A stretch of 22,566 bases of DNA from CAZDAW01 sp964503685 (GCA_964503685.1 CAZDAW010000049.1:1-22566); one strand, 5' to 3'; numbered from the stretch's first letter, positions 14,609 to 22,372 are shown. Notes: generated by a model not told the origin, from the sequence alone. Program-made: numbers and translations.

Positions 14609-15703
14609 TTAATTTTCTGGTTTATCGCCAAAAGAGATGCCAAGCCCACGGGCTGTGATGACGGCGTCGCCATTGATATCGACGCGTTTGGGGACGGCCA
14701 GGGCGTCATAGAACGAAACATCTGTAATCTGGGCGTTTTTCATTGCAACCATGCGTCCAAACCCGCCTGATGCAGCCAATCTGACCGAAGCTGCGCCATA
14801 GCGTGTTGCCAGCCAGCGATCAAAGGCAGAGGGAGTTCCACCTCTTTGTAAATGCCCCAGGACGGTGACCCGGGTTTCAATGTTGCAGGACGCGGCGATT
14901 TGCTTTGCCACCTGCAGACCGATCCCACCCAGGCGGGCAAAATAAATTTGATCTCCGACTTGGCTGAAGGTCTGATTTTCGCCGACGGGGTGTGCTCCTT
15001 CGGCAACTGCGATGATCGAGAATTTCGATCCTCTTTTAACCCGTTCCATAACCTTGGAACAGATGACATCGTAGCAGAATGGTATTTCAGGAATCAGGAT
15101 GACATCTGCTCCGCCTGCCATACCAGATTGCAAGGTGATGAATCCAGCATCCCGCCCCATCAATTCCAGCACCATAACTCGATGATGAGCCTCGGCTGTG
15201 GTGTGCAATCGATCCAGCGCGTCTGTTGCAATATTTAGGGCGGTATCAAAGCCGAAAGTGATCTCTGTGCCGCCAATATCGTTATCAATGGTTTTAGGGA
15301 CGCCTATGCAGGGAACGCCTTTGTTATATAGATCTCTGGCAATCCGCAGCGTCCCGTCGCCTCCTACGACGATGAGGGCATCCAATTTGAGAGCATGAAT
15401 GCGTTCCACTACCTGATCTGAAACGTCTTCAATAATTGTTTTTCCATTGCGGATGATTTTACGTGCAAAGGGGTTGCCGCGATTGGCGGCTCCGAGAATC
15501 GTTCCGCCGCGCGGCAAAATTCCTCTGATTGCTTCTGCGCCAAGCTGTAAAACGCCATCCTCTTCCAGTAAGCCTTCAAAACCATCTTTGATTCCCAGAA
15601 CTTCACAATTGTATTGATTGTTAGCGGTTTTAACCACTGCGCGGATCACCGCATTCAATCCTGGTGCATCCCCTCCGCCTGTTAACACGGCCAATCGTTC
15701 CAT
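14609..15703 (-). CDS. pfkA: 6-phosphofructokinase (mixed-type, ATP or PPi donor)
   Basis: It phosphorylates fructose 6-phosphate to fructose 1,6-bisphosphate in glycolysis. The 364-residue protein has LTGGGDAPGLNAVIR at the N-terminus, GGDGTL (114-119), PKTIDND (136-142) with catalytic Asp140, and the sugar-phosphate site MGRDAGFI. Donor-site residues are mixed: Gly in GGDGT is typical of ATP enzymes, whereas Lys137 in PKTIDND is typical of PPi-dependent or group-III enzymes, as in actinobacteria. The donor therefore cannot be called. AAGGA seven bases before ATG at 15703 sets the start. It is separated from the upstream sugar operon by a strong terminator and has its own likely promoter. 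Confidence 0.93.
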   Translation of the reverse strand: MERLAVLTGGGDAPGLNAVIRAVVKTANNQYNCEVLGIKDGFEGLLEEDGVLQLGAEAIRGILPRGGTILGAANRGNPFARKIIRNGKTIIEDVSDQVVERIHALKLDALIVVGGDGTLRIARDLYNKGVPCIGVPKTIDNDIGGTEITFGFDTALNIATDALDRLHTTAEAHHRVMVLELMGRDAGFITLQSGMAGGADVILIPEIPFCYDVICSKVMERVKRGSKFSIIAVAEGAHPVGENQTFSQVGDQIYFARLGGIGLQVAKQIAASCNIETRVTVLGHLQRGGTPSAFDRWLATRYGAASVRLAASGGFGRMVAMKNAQITDVSFYDALAVPKRVDINGDAVITARGLGISFGDKPEN

Positions 15704-15745
15704 AGCATTATCCTTTGTCTTTATAATTAAAAGACTCTATTGATG

Positions 15746-15751
15746 ATTATA
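15746..15751 (-). promoter_or_regulatory. Possible -10 element for pfkA
   Basis: A perfect TATAAT at 15751-15746 on the minus strand lies in the AT-rich gap 43 bases before the pfkA ATG. No good -35 hexamer is found 16-18 bases upstream, so this is tentative. Confidence 0.35.
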
Positions 15752-15792
15752 TGTACTTTGATTATGAAAATATACTAAATTCCCATTAAATT

Positions 15793-15827
15793 AAAAAAGG
15801 TTCTCCAGGCGAAAACCTCGAAGAACC
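15793..15827 (-). terminator. Rho-independent terminator of the lacI-frlB-frlD-aminotransferase operon
   Basis: On the minus strand GGTTCT...AGAACC form the outer stem with GAGG/CCT pairs inside, followed directly by TTTTTT. It lies about 20 bases after the aminotransferase stop codon and before the pfkA promoter region. Confidence 0.88.
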
Positions 15828-15847
15828 CTCATGGAAAGAGATGCTGA

Positions 15848-17176
15848 TTAATGACGCATTTGCGCCAGGGCAGCCTCTGCTGCTGTTAAAGTAGCATCGA
15901 CATCAGCCTCTGTATGAGCAGTCGATAGCAAAAAAAGGTTATCCTGGCGTGGCTGAACCAGCACACCGCGTTCCATCAATCCTTTCCAGAAAGCCGGGAA
16001 TGGACTGCGTTTTAGAATAGGTACTGCGGTGCGATATTCTGTTGGCAGTTCGTCGGGTTCGCAGAACCAGGGTTGAAACATCGCGCCGACGCCTGTCCAG
16101 CAGGCTGGATATCCTGCACGGCGCATTAAATCTACCAGACCGTTTGCCAACTTCTCACCAATAGCGTTCATGCGTTCGTAAACACCAGGCTTGGCCAGTT
16201 CGGTGAGTGTTGCTATGACTGAACTGGTTACGACCGGATTCGAATTATAGGTGCCGCCGTACATGATCTCACCTTTTGGAATGAGATCCATAATCTCATC
16301 CCGCCCTCCTACCGCAGCGGCAGGAAAACCTCCCGCAATTGCTTTCGCCAGAGTGGTTAGATCGGGGGTGATATTAAATAATCCCTGCGCACAGCCAAGG
16401 CCAACACGAAAACCAGTCAAGACCTCGTCGAAGATCAGGACGATTTCATTTTCGGCGGTCAACTGGCGCATCGCTTCCAGAAAACCGGGTTTAGGCATAA
16501 TTCCACCAGTATTGCCGAGAATTGGTTCGGTGATAACGCAGGCTATTTCATCTTTGTGCGCTTTTATCGTTTTTGCCAGCAGATCGACATCATTCCAGGG
16601 AAGAACGATGAGAGTTTCCGCCAACACTTCGGGGATACCATTTGAATTCGGAATGGGCCGGGGGGCGTTCCGGCGTCCGGCCGCTTCCAGCGGGGGGCGA
16701 TTGCTCCAATGAATCTGGTCAGACCAGCCATGATAGTGTCCTTCAAAGCGAATGACTTTGGTTTTTCCGGTGTAGGCACGCGCGAGTCGCAAGGCGCGTT
16801 GAACTGCGCCGGTCCCCGAATTATCAAAGCGTACTTTTTGAATGGATGGAACCAGCTCGCAAATTTTTCTGGAGGCCTGGATTTCCAGATCGTGCGCCAG
16901 GGAGAACAGGCTGCCGCGTTCCTGCAAAGTCTGACAGACCATATCGATGACAGGTTTAGGCCGGTGACCAAGGATAAGCGGCCCGCCGCCGACCAGATAG
17001 TCGATATACTCGTTTTCATCCACATCCCAAATGTGGGACCCTGAACCTTGTGAGATATAAATGGGCGAAGGCGCCCAGCCGCTGGAGGGTGAGCGCGTTC
17101 CACTGCCTACACCGCCTGCCAGATACATTTGAGCCTGATTGAATAATTCTTGTGAACGGTCTGTTCTGTAAGTCAT
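15848..17176 (-). CDS. Class-III PLP aminotransferase (glutamate-1-semialdehyde aminomutase-like)
   Basis: This fold-type-I PLP enzyme resembles glutamate-1-semialdehyde 2,1-aminomutase and related aminotransferases. Starting at ATG 17176, which has AGAGGA just upstream, it has 442 residues; a GTG at 17200 would add eight without a better ribosome site. Visible motifs are IWDVDENEYIDYLVGGGPL, FDNSGTGAVQRALRLARAYTG, FEGHYHGWSD, the cofactor Asp in LIFDEVLTGFR (about 250) and the Schiff-base lysine at about 278 in LAKAIAGG. A true HemL would normally sit with haem genes. Here it is the last gene of an operon with a fructosamine kinase and deglycase, so it may act on the released amino compound or on an amino sugar. 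The substrate is unknown. Confidence 0.85.
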   Translation of the reverse strand: MTYRTDRSQELFNQAQMYLAGGVGSGTRSPSSGWAPSPIYISQGSGSHIWDVDENEYIDYLVGGGPLILGHRPKPVIDMVCQTLQERGSLFSLAHDLEIQASRKICELVPSIQKVRFDNSGTGAVQRALRLARAYTGKTKVIRFEGHYHGWSDQIHWSNRPPLEAAGRRNAPRPIPNSNGIPEVLAETLIVLPWNDVDLLAKTIKAHKDEIACVITEPILGNTGGIMPKPGFLEAMRQLTAENEIVLIFDEVLTGFRVGLGCAQGLFNITPDLTTLAKAIAGGFPAAAVGGRDEIMDLIPKGEIMYGGTYNSNPVVTSSVIATLTELAKPGVYERMNAIGEKLANGLVDLMRRAGYPACWTGVGAMFQPWFCEPDELPTEYRTAVPILKRSPFPAFWKGLMERGVLVQPRQDNLFLLSTAHTEADVDATLTAAEAALAQMRH

Positions 17177-17209
17177 ATTTCCTCTAGTTCTTTCTAACAC
17201 TGATTTCGA

Positions 17210-18007
17210 CTACCACCCGCCATAATGTGTGCAGACCTGGCTTGCAGTCCGGGCGGCTTTTTCCATACTTGCCGGGATGCTTTCTCCATTTAGCCAATGG
17301 GCCAGGAAGGCGCCAGTGTACGCATCGCCTGCGCCCAGTGTGTCAACTACTTTGACAGTGATTGCGGGTTGATAGTAAAAGTTCCCATCATAGGCCAGAC
17401 TTCCTAAGGTACCCTGTGTCACTACGACTACTTTTGGGCCGCGCTGTTTCAGGCTGACTGCAAAGTCTTTAATGCCGATAGGGCTTGTTTCGGGTAGAGA
17501 AACGAAAATGATATTGGTGTAAGGGATGGTCTGATCAATGAAATCTTGGCTGTAGCGTTCTCCGTAATCTTGTGATATCAATAGGTCAGGCGATTGCTTA
17601 AAGCGCGGTAGATATTTTTCTGTACCACCTTGCCAGGTATTATGAACAAGTCGATGCTGAAGGATAAACGTGATGTCGTACTCGTCCAGCGAAAATAGAT
17701 CCTTGGGTCCGAAATCCTCACTTACAAAGCAACGGTCTCCGGATGGACTTAATTGCACCTGCGTGCACGCTGTGTTACCGGGCAATACTTTCACTCGTGA
17801 GACATCCACATTTTCCCGGCGTAAATCCTTTAAAAGTTTGACGCCGTCGACATCGTTGCCAACTGCGCCGATGTAGGCAGTTGGACAGCCTGCTCGCTGC
17901 ATATGTACGGCAACGTTAACCGCATTGCCGCCGCTGAAATCTTTATTTAATGGCGGCAGGTAGTGATCGATGCAATTATCACCAACTGATACGGCGAGTG
18001 TTTTCAC
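17210..18007 (-). CDS. frlD: PfkB-family kinase, fructoselysine 6-kinase-like
   Basis: FrlD phosphorylates fructoselysine (or other fructosamines) at C6 using ATP. The protein, read from GTG at 18007, is about 265 residues. It begins VKTLAVSVGDNCIDHYLPPL and continues LNKDFSGGNAVNVAVHMQRAG, which closely follows E. coli FrlD from memory (GDNCVD, LNK.FSGGNAVNVAV). VDTLGAGDAYTGAF holds the catalytic Asp of PfkB kinases, and the end HYGGW echoes the HGAW end of FrlD. GTG is chosen because it overlaps the deglycase stop as GTGA; the longer upstream frame is not protein-like. Other ribokinase-like sugars cannot be excluded, but the partner FrlB-like gene supports the call. Confidence 0.75.
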   Translation of the reverse strand: MKTLAVSVGDNCIDHYLPPLNKDFSGGNAVNVAVHMQRAGCPTAYIGAVGNDVDGVKLLKDLRRENVDVSRVKVLPGNTACTQVQLSPSGDRCFVSEDFGPKDLFSLDEYDITFILQHRLVHNTWQGGTEKYLPRFKQSPDLLISQDYGERYSQDFIDQTIPYTNIIFVSLPETSPIGIKDFAVSLKQRGPKVVVVTQGTLGSLAYDGNFYYQPAITVKVVDTLGAGDAYTGAFLAHWLNGESIPASMEKAARTASQVCTHYGGW

Positions 18008-19062
18008 GGCCAGGTTACACCTTTGCCTTGTCCCATAATGCCATGACCCATCAGGACTCTTTCGTCCAGGTCGGTGATGCCGCGCAGCAGTGAGCCCCAA
18101 ACAGCAAACCATTGGAGAGGAATCATCAAAACGAAGGGCGATAAGAGGGGATGGATTTCGGGATATTTCGCCATGTCAAATGTAAGCAGGTGCGCTCCAT
18201 TTGCTTTGCATAAATTTTCTACCCGTTCAACCACTGGGCGCGATTCGTCAGTTCCTTTAAGAATAACGATGGCTGGTTTTTCTCGATCGAACATTTCGGC
18301 TGGGCCATGGCGGAATTCGGTGGCATCCATGAAAGACCCGTTGACGCGCATATTTTCCATGAAGACGGTTAAGCCGAATTTGTAGGCCAGGCCATAAAGC
18401 GGACCGCTTCCCAGAGTGTAGATAAGTCGCTCGTTTAAAAATTCTTCTGCTAATTTCTTGGTTGGAGTTTCTTCCTCGACATATTGTTTGCTGAGTAAAG
18501 GGGGTAAAGCATACAGGCCTTTAATGATTTCTTCTGCTTCTGGAACGCCTTGAAGCCGGGCCAGTTCAAGAGCAAAAAGATAAGCTCCTGCTAGGGGCAA
18601 TATGTAGAGCGCTTTAGAATTGTAGGCGATTGTTTCGTCGGCTTCGCGCCCCATCAGGCTGTCGGCTTTATTAACGAATACGATGGTGTGAGCTTTTTGG
18701 GCTTTAGCGTGTCTTAACGCGGCAGTTGTGTCTTCCGTTGCTCCAGAAAAGGAAGCCAGAAAGACCCAGGCGTTCTTTTTGGAACGAACGGGGTTGCGCC
18801 AGATAAACTCGTAAGATGTGAAACAATCACTGGGTATATCGGTAAACCGATCCATAAGGTACTTGCCAGAATTGAGGTTAACCCATGAGTTGCCGCTGCC
18901 AACCCAATAAATGTGGGACACTTTTTCATCGATTGCGCGTTTCGCCAGTTTCTTAATAACGGGGCCCTGTTCGGATAAGAACCTTTGCAGGTCTGGGCCT
19001 AAAACAGGCGCTGTAAACAGGGTGCTCTGACGGGCTTTATCAACCAGTTGCTGTAGATCCAT
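18004..19062 (-). CDS. frlB: SIS-domain fructosamine-6-phosphate deglycase (FrlB-like)
   Basis: FrlB splits fructoselysine 6-phosphate into lysine and glucose 6-phosphate. The 352-residue protein has two SIS domains. SHIYWVGSGNSW (about 49-60), SFSGATEDT and VNKADS mark the first; YTLGSGPLYGLAYK and the glutamate-bearing ATEFRHGPAEM mark the second. ILKGTDESRPVVERVENL parallels the GNDESRHTTERA stretch of E. coli FrlB, as recalled. There is no N-terminal glutamine amidotransferase domain, so it is not GlmS. AAGGA lies ten bases before ATG at 19062. It overlaps frlD by four bases, supporting a kinase-deglycase pair. Other sugar-phosphate isomerases or deaminases of the SIS class remain possible. 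Confidence 0.72.
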   Translation of the reverse strand: MDLQQLVDKARQSTLFTAPVLGPDLQRFLSEQGPVIKKLAKRAIDEKVSHIYWVGSGNSWVNLNSGKYLMDRFTDIPSDCFTSYEFIWRNPVRSKKNAWVFLASFSGATEDTTAALRHAKAQKAHTIVFVNKADSLMGREADETIAYNSKALYILPLAGAYLFALELARLQGVPEAEEIIKGLYALPPLLSKQYVEEETPTKKLAEEFLNERLIYTLGSGPLYGLAYKFGLTVFMENMRVNGSFMDATEFRHGPAEMFDREKPAIVILKGTDESRPVVERVENLCKANGAHLLTFDMAKYPEIHPLLSPFVLMIPLQWFAVWGSLLRGITDLDERVLMGHGIMGQGKGVTWP

Positions 19063-19101
19063 GTTGTTTTGTTCCTTTTAAAAATTGAAATTAATATACG
19101 G

Positions 19102-20121
19102 CTAAGTGGATTTTCTGGTTCCGGCGCCGCATGATTGACGGATAATGAAAGTAGTTTTCAGTCGAATTTCCATAGGAGATGTGTTGTCGCCATGCAAATG
19201 AGCCAGTAATCTTTGAGCGGCAACGCTTCCCATCTCGTATACGGGCTGGGCAACGGTTGTAATCTGCGGGTAATTGAGCGCTATCCATTCCAGGTCGTCG
19301 AAGCCAACCAGGGCAATATCTTTTGGGATTTTGAGATTTTCCTGTTGGATCGCCTGTAAGACGCCGATGGTCATAAAGTTATTGGCGGTGAAGAGAGCAG
19401 TCGGGCGATTCTGACGACGCAACATTTCCGAGGCGATCACAAAAGCCGATTGTTGTGTATATTGGCAGGATTGTACAAGCGATTCCTCGACCGGAATGCC
19501 AGCGGATTGTAGCGCTTTACGATAACCGGCCAGACGTTCCGCGTTTGTTGAAGTGTCCAGGTTGTCGATCACCATGCCGATACGTTGATGTCCCAGGTTA
19601 ATCAGATGTGATACGGCCTGGAAAGCTCCATTTTCGTTATCCACCATGACGGCGTCAACGCCAAGATTATAAACAGTGCGATCAAGTAAAACGAGTGGGA
19701 TGCCTTGTTTGACAAGGTTTTCGAGATAAGGGGTTGGCTGGCTGGAAGCTGGCACAAGAATCAGCCCATCAACCTGTTTTTCCAACAGGGTATGAACCAC
19801 TGCTTCTTCGCGGATAATATCTTCATCTGTGTTGGCAAGGATCAGGGTATAGCCTGCCGGCCAGGTGATATTTTCTACTCCTCGCGCCAGATGGGCAAAA
19901 AATGGATTGGTGATATCGGTTACTACCAGGCCGATGGTGTGAGTGGATTTTGTTACCATGCTGCGAGCGATAGCATTGGGGTGATATCCTAACTCCTGTA
20001 TGGCTGCAAGGACTTTCTGCCGATTCTTCTCGCTCACATAGCCATAATTTCCGGCCACTCTTGAGGCGGTCGCGGGTGATACACCTGCTCTAATGGCTAC
20101 TTCCTTAATGGTGACTTTCAT
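19102..20121 (-). CDS. LacI-family transcriptional regulator
   Basis: This 339-residue repressor-type protein has an N-terminal helix-turn-helix (VTIKEVAIRAGVSPATASRV, about 3-22), the hinge region YHPNAIARSM and a periplasmic-binding-like ligand domain (IGLVVTDITNPFFAHLARGVE, then VDGLILVPAS and FDDLEWIALNYPQITTVAQP). It should bind a sugar or sugar derivative and act as a dimer on operators with a central CG. Its own promoter (20176-20204) carries such an operator at the start site, so it is probably self-regulated. The same operator occurs at the divergent promoter, so it should also control the plus-strand genes. frlB follows 39 bases downstream. Confidence 0.93.
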   Translation of the reverse strand: MKVTIKEVAIRAGVSPATASRVAGNYGYVSEKNRQKVLAAIQELGYHPNAIARSMVTKSTHTIGLVVTDITNPFFAHLARGVENITWPAGYTLILANTDEDIIREEAVVHTLLEKQVDGLILVPASSQPTPYLENLVKQGIPLVLLDRTVYNLGVDAVMVDNENGAFQAVSHLINLGHQRIGMVIDNLDTSTNAERLAGYRKALQSAGIPVEESLVQSCQYTQQSAFVIASEMLRRQNRPTALFTANNFMTIGVLQAIQQENLKIPKDIALVGFDDLEWIALNYPQITTVAQPVYEMGSVAAQRLLAHLHGDNTSPMEIRLKTTFIIRQSCGAGTRKST

Positions 20122-20139
20122 AATCCACCTGCATTTTCG

Positions 20140-20149
20140 ATATGAGAAA
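20140..20149. repeat. Extra operator half-site in the lacI leader
   Basis: GATATGAGAA here repeats the first ten bases of the full operator at 20153 with a 13-base period. It may be a secondary contact site for the regulator or the scar of a duplication. Confidence 0.45.
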
Positions 20150-20151
20150 TT

Positions 20152-20170
20152 GATATGAGAACGCTATCAT
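20152..20170. promoter_or_regulatory. LacI-family operator at the regulator's own promoter
   Basis: TGATATGAGAACGCTATCA contains the 14-base LacI-type core TGAGAACGCTATCA centred on CG. It lies at the predicted start of the minus transcript, where a bound repressor would block initiation. An identical 19-base copy is at 20343. Confidence 0.82.
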
Positions 20171-20175
20171 TATTA

Positions 20176-20204
20176 GTGTATCACATGTAAACTCTGATGT
20201 CAAG
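20176..20204 (-). promoter_or_regulatory. Sigma-70-type promoter of the lacI-frlB-frlD operon
   Basis: TTGACA (20204-20199) and TACACT (20181-20176) are 17 bases apart on the minus strand. Transcription should start near 20169, inside the operator. Confidence 0.8.
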
Positions 20205-20237
20205 AAACGGGAAAACACATCATGTTAAGGAATTTGT

Positions 20238-20285
20238 ATTGCTTAATAAATACGTAAAACGTGTGATTATTTGCGTATTTGCAAT
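20238..20285. repeat. Inverted repeat between the divergent promoters
   Basis: ATTGC (20238-20242) with GCAAT (20281-20285) and AATACG (20249-20254) with CGTATT (20274-20279) form nested arms in the AT-rich spacer between the two promoters. It may be a site for another regulator. It is weak evidence on its own. Confidence 0.3.
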
Positions 20286-20315
20286 AAAATATGTTAGATT
20301 TTAGAGGATTCGCAC

Positions 20316-20343
20316 TTGACATCGATGATATCTGTGATAAAAT
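20316..20343 (+). promoter_or_regulatory. Sigma-70-type promoter of the plus-strand sugar operon
   Basis: TTGACA (20316-20321), a 16-base spacer and TAAAAT (20338-20343) lie on the plus strand. The start near 20350 lies inside the second operator copy. The promoter is intact although the first gene behind it is broken. Confidence 0.78.
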
Positions 20344-20361
20344 GATATGAGAACGCTATCA
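20343..20361. promoter_or_regulatory. Second identical LacI-family operator
   Basis: This is the exact 19-base copy of the site at 20152-20170. It spans from the end of the -10 box to about +11 of the plus-strand promoter, the classical position for repression. Confidence 0.82.
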
Positions 20362-20489
20362 ATTTTATGGTAATTATACCTCCTTTTATGGGACACCCCG
20401 GGATTTGTACCCGTTCGAATGGCGCAAAGACCGCAGCCTGATAACGGATTTTTATGCCCCGTTTTTTATAATCCGGAAAGGAGAATTTG
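20362..20489 (+). promoter_or_regulatory. Structured 5' leader with anti-ribosome-site and terminator-like hairpin
   Basis: Between the operator and the first start codon are a CGGG/CCCG hairpin (20399-20402 and 20410-20413), a GGCGCAAAGACCGCAGCC element, and AACGG (20443-20447) pairing with CCGTT (20459-20463) inside a six-T run. CTCCTTT (20380-20386) is the exact complement of AAAGGAG (20477-20483), the ribosome site. The leader could thus switch termination or translation. No known riboswitch class is recognised. Confidence 0.45.
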
Positions 20490-21291
20490 ATGTTGTTAAA
20501 AGGCAGGGTCGTTGGAATTAAAGGCGCGGGTTCTGGAATTGGAGGGACTGCAGCATGGGCATTGGCTGCTGAAGGGCTTCAATGACCGTCACGGATGTGG
20601 ACCAAAATTTTGCCAGGGGTGTTGTTGCCGAAATAATAGCGAAGGGCGGGAAGGCAATATCTTGGGAGATGGATGTAGCCAACTTAAATGACGTGGAAAT
20701 AGTAGTCGAGCAGATGGTTTTGTATCATGGTCACATTGATATCTGGGTTAATTACGCTGGCGTTTCTGCAATGAACCATTTCGTTGAACTGACTGAAAAA
20801 GAATGGGACTTTAATTATGGAAGTCAATGCCAGGAGGAACATTTTCTTGTTTACGGGTGATTGCTCGTCAAATGTTAAAACAACCCCTCGATTCTTTAAC
20901 TGGTTTACGCGGGAAGATGATCAACGTAGCCAGTATGGCTTGCAAGCGAGGAGCGGCTGCCTTTTTGGTCCATTATGTTGCCAGTAAATTCGCGCTTGTG
21001 GATTTGACTCAGGCTTTTGCTTTCAAATTGGTGTCCAAAGGCATCACGGTCAATTCCGTATGTTTGGATTATGTGCAGACCAGCATGTAGGAGCGAGAAG
21101 TGACTTGGGAATCTCAATTAAAGGGAATTCCCGTTGAACAAATCAGGCAGTTATATATCAACGATACACCCTTGGGACGGTTGGAAACGCCTGAAGATGT
21201 CGCCAATGCGGTTGTAGTGTTGGCTTTCCTACTGGCTGATTTTATTACCGGGGTTTCCTTGAGCGTTAATGGTGGATTATTTATGGATTAG
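20490..21291 (+). pseudogene. Short-chain dehydrogenase/reductase, broken by two frameshifts and a stop
   Basis: Joined fragments make a full-length SDR oxidoreductase of about 265 residues. The start (ATG 20490 after AAAGGAG) gives MLLKGRVVGIKGAGSGIGG, the cofactor-binding end. The frame shifts near 20577-20583 and continues as VTVTDVDQNFARG and DIWVNYAGVS (the usual NNAG altered). It shifts again near 20820-20830 and continues with the catalytic Ser in INVASM and YVASK (Tyr and Lys kept). TAG at 21088 replaces an expected Trp in TSM-W-ERE. The end GVSLSVNGGLFMD is the standard SDR C-terminus. With three lesions it cannot make an enzyme. It is the first gene behind a LacI-controlled promoter. 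Related intact enzymes oxidise sugar alcohols or ketoses, but the original substrate is unknown. Assembly error is the main alternative. Confidence 0.85.
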
Positions 21292-21312
21292 AAAAGGAAA
21301 GGCATCTGTTTT

Positions 21313-22218
21313 ATGGCAACTAAAATCACTCTCGGTGTTAATAATGGTTTCGCTGCAAAGAACTGGCCCGAACCGGAAGCCTGGGCGAAAATTGTTGCCA
21401 GTGACCTCGGATTGAAAGAAGTCCAATTCTCTTTTGATCTGTTGGACCCCTTGATGCCCGAACCAGGTCGCAGCGCAATGTGTGAGGATGTTGTCAGGGC
21501 GGTCAAGGCTTATGGTCTTTCGCTGCGTACAGCTTTCACCGGGTTGATTATTTATGCGCAGAATCATTTGGCGCACCCTGATCCAAAAGTACGAGCAGAG
21601 GCATATCGTTGGTTCCAGGCGGCGCTTGAAGTTACCAGTAAACTGGGCGCTGAAGCATGTGGTGGACATATGGGCGCCATGAGCGCGGCTGATTATGCTG
21701 ATTTAAAACGGCGCGCCTTCATCAGGGAGAACCTGATCGAATCGGTACGCGATTTAACTCACCTGGCAGCCAGACTGGGGCACAAATATTTCCTCTGGGA
21801 GCCCATGCCAACACCCCGCGAAATTCCTCATACCCCTGAAGAAGCAATTGAGCTTCTTACTGAGGTTAATAAAGGGGCGTCTGTCCCTGTCCGTTTGTGT
21901 TTTGATCTGGGACATTGCAATTCGTTTGATTTCGAGAAACCTGGCGATCCGCACGAATGGCTCGAAAAACTTCTTCCTTGGACCCTCATTGTCCATTTAC
22001 AGCAGACTGATGGGCATGCTGACCATCACTGGCCATTTACCCGAGAGCATGCAAAAAATGGAATCATAGACCCCAAACGTGTGATTGAGATTGTCAAGCA
22101 TTCTCCCCTGCCTGAAGTTTCTCTGCTTTTCGAACTGGGACACGCTTTTGATGCTCCAGATACACAAATTATCGATGAGCATAAACAAAGTGTGGAATTA
22201 TGGCAAAAGTGGTTGTAA
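21313..22218 (+). CDS. Sugar phosphate isomerase/epimerase (xylose-isomerase-like TIM barrel)
   Basis: This 301-residue metal-dependent TIM-barrel enzyme interconverts ketoses, aldoses or their phosphates. Likely metal ligands lie in LWEPMPTP, LCFDLGHCNS, LQQTDGHADHH and LLFELGHAFD, and GGHMGAMSAAD is a conserved turn. It is intact, unlike its neighbours on both sides. AAAAGGAAAGG precedes ATG at 21313 with about ten bases' spacing. It shares an operator with the frlB-frlD arm. E. coli's frl operon also contains a TIM-barrel enzyme (FrlC, an Amadori-compound 3-epimerase), so a similar role is possible, though overall similarity to FrlC is not obvious. Tetrulose-phosphate isomerases of erythritol or threitol pathways are another option. 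Confidence 0.85.
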   Translation: MATKITLGVNNGFAAKNWPEPEAWAKIVASDLGLKEVQFSFDLLDPLMPEPGRSAMCEDVVRAVKAYGLSLRTAFTGLIIYAQNHLAHPDPKVRAEAYRWFQAALEVTSKLGAEACGGHMGAMSAADYADLKRRAFIRENLIESVRDLTHLAARLGHKYFLWEPMPTPREIPHTPEEAIELLTEVNKGASVPVRLCFDLGHCNSFDFEKPGDPHEWLEKLLPWTLIVHLQQTDGHADHHWPFTREHAKNGIIDPKRVIEIVKHSPLPEVSLLFELGHAFDAPDTQIIDEHKQSVELWQKWL

Positions 22219-22227
22219 TTGCATCGT

Positions 22228-22243
22228 AGCCTGGTTCCAGGCT
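22228..22243. repeat. Palindrome after the isomerase gene
   Basis: AGCCTGG-TT-CCAGGCT is a perfect 7-base inverted repeat ten bases after the stop codon. No T-run follows, so it may be an mRNA 3'-end stabiliser or a protein site. Confidence 0.35.
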
Positions 22244-22252
22244 GCTCGATTG

Positions 22253-22304
22253 AAAGGAGGTGGCTGTTATAAACGAGACTAAGTGGAATGTGTTGGGCCA
22301 ATAA
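22253..22304 (+). pseudogene. Possible remnant 5' end of a lost gene
   Basis: AAAGGAGG (22253-22260) is a strong ribosome site. Eight bases later ATA (22269-22271) stands where a start should be, followed by codons for NETKWNVLGQ and then TAA at 22302. It may be the decayed start of a gene once present here. The peptide is too short to identify. Confidence 0.3.
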
Positions 22305-22372
22305 TTTAGTGAATAACGTGTTTTTATCTATGTTTTACCCAAACGACAAAATTATAACCGAAGGAGAATCGG

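Noticed and set aside
14338..14721. 127-codon open frame on the minus strand downstream of pfkA
   Set aside because: It overlaps the pfkA 3' end and the structured region, its peptide shows no domain-like pattern, and it is better explained by hairpin sequence and the plus-strand elements.
15848..17176. True hemL (haem biosynthesis)
   Set aside because: The fold and motifs match the superfamily, but no haem genes are near and the operon context is sugar-amine catabolism, so the specific name is not supported.
18008..18112. N-terminal extension of the kinase from an upstream ATG
   Set aside because: The extension is Arg/His/Cys-rich, overlaps the deglycase coding end and is not kinase-like; GTG at 18007 in a GTGA overlap is a better start.
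20391..20474. Possible c-di-GMP-I (GEMM) riboswitch because of CGCAAAG in the leader
   Set aside because: The conserved 3' part (GGTAGC...GGGTTA) and the second hairpin with its receptor are absent.
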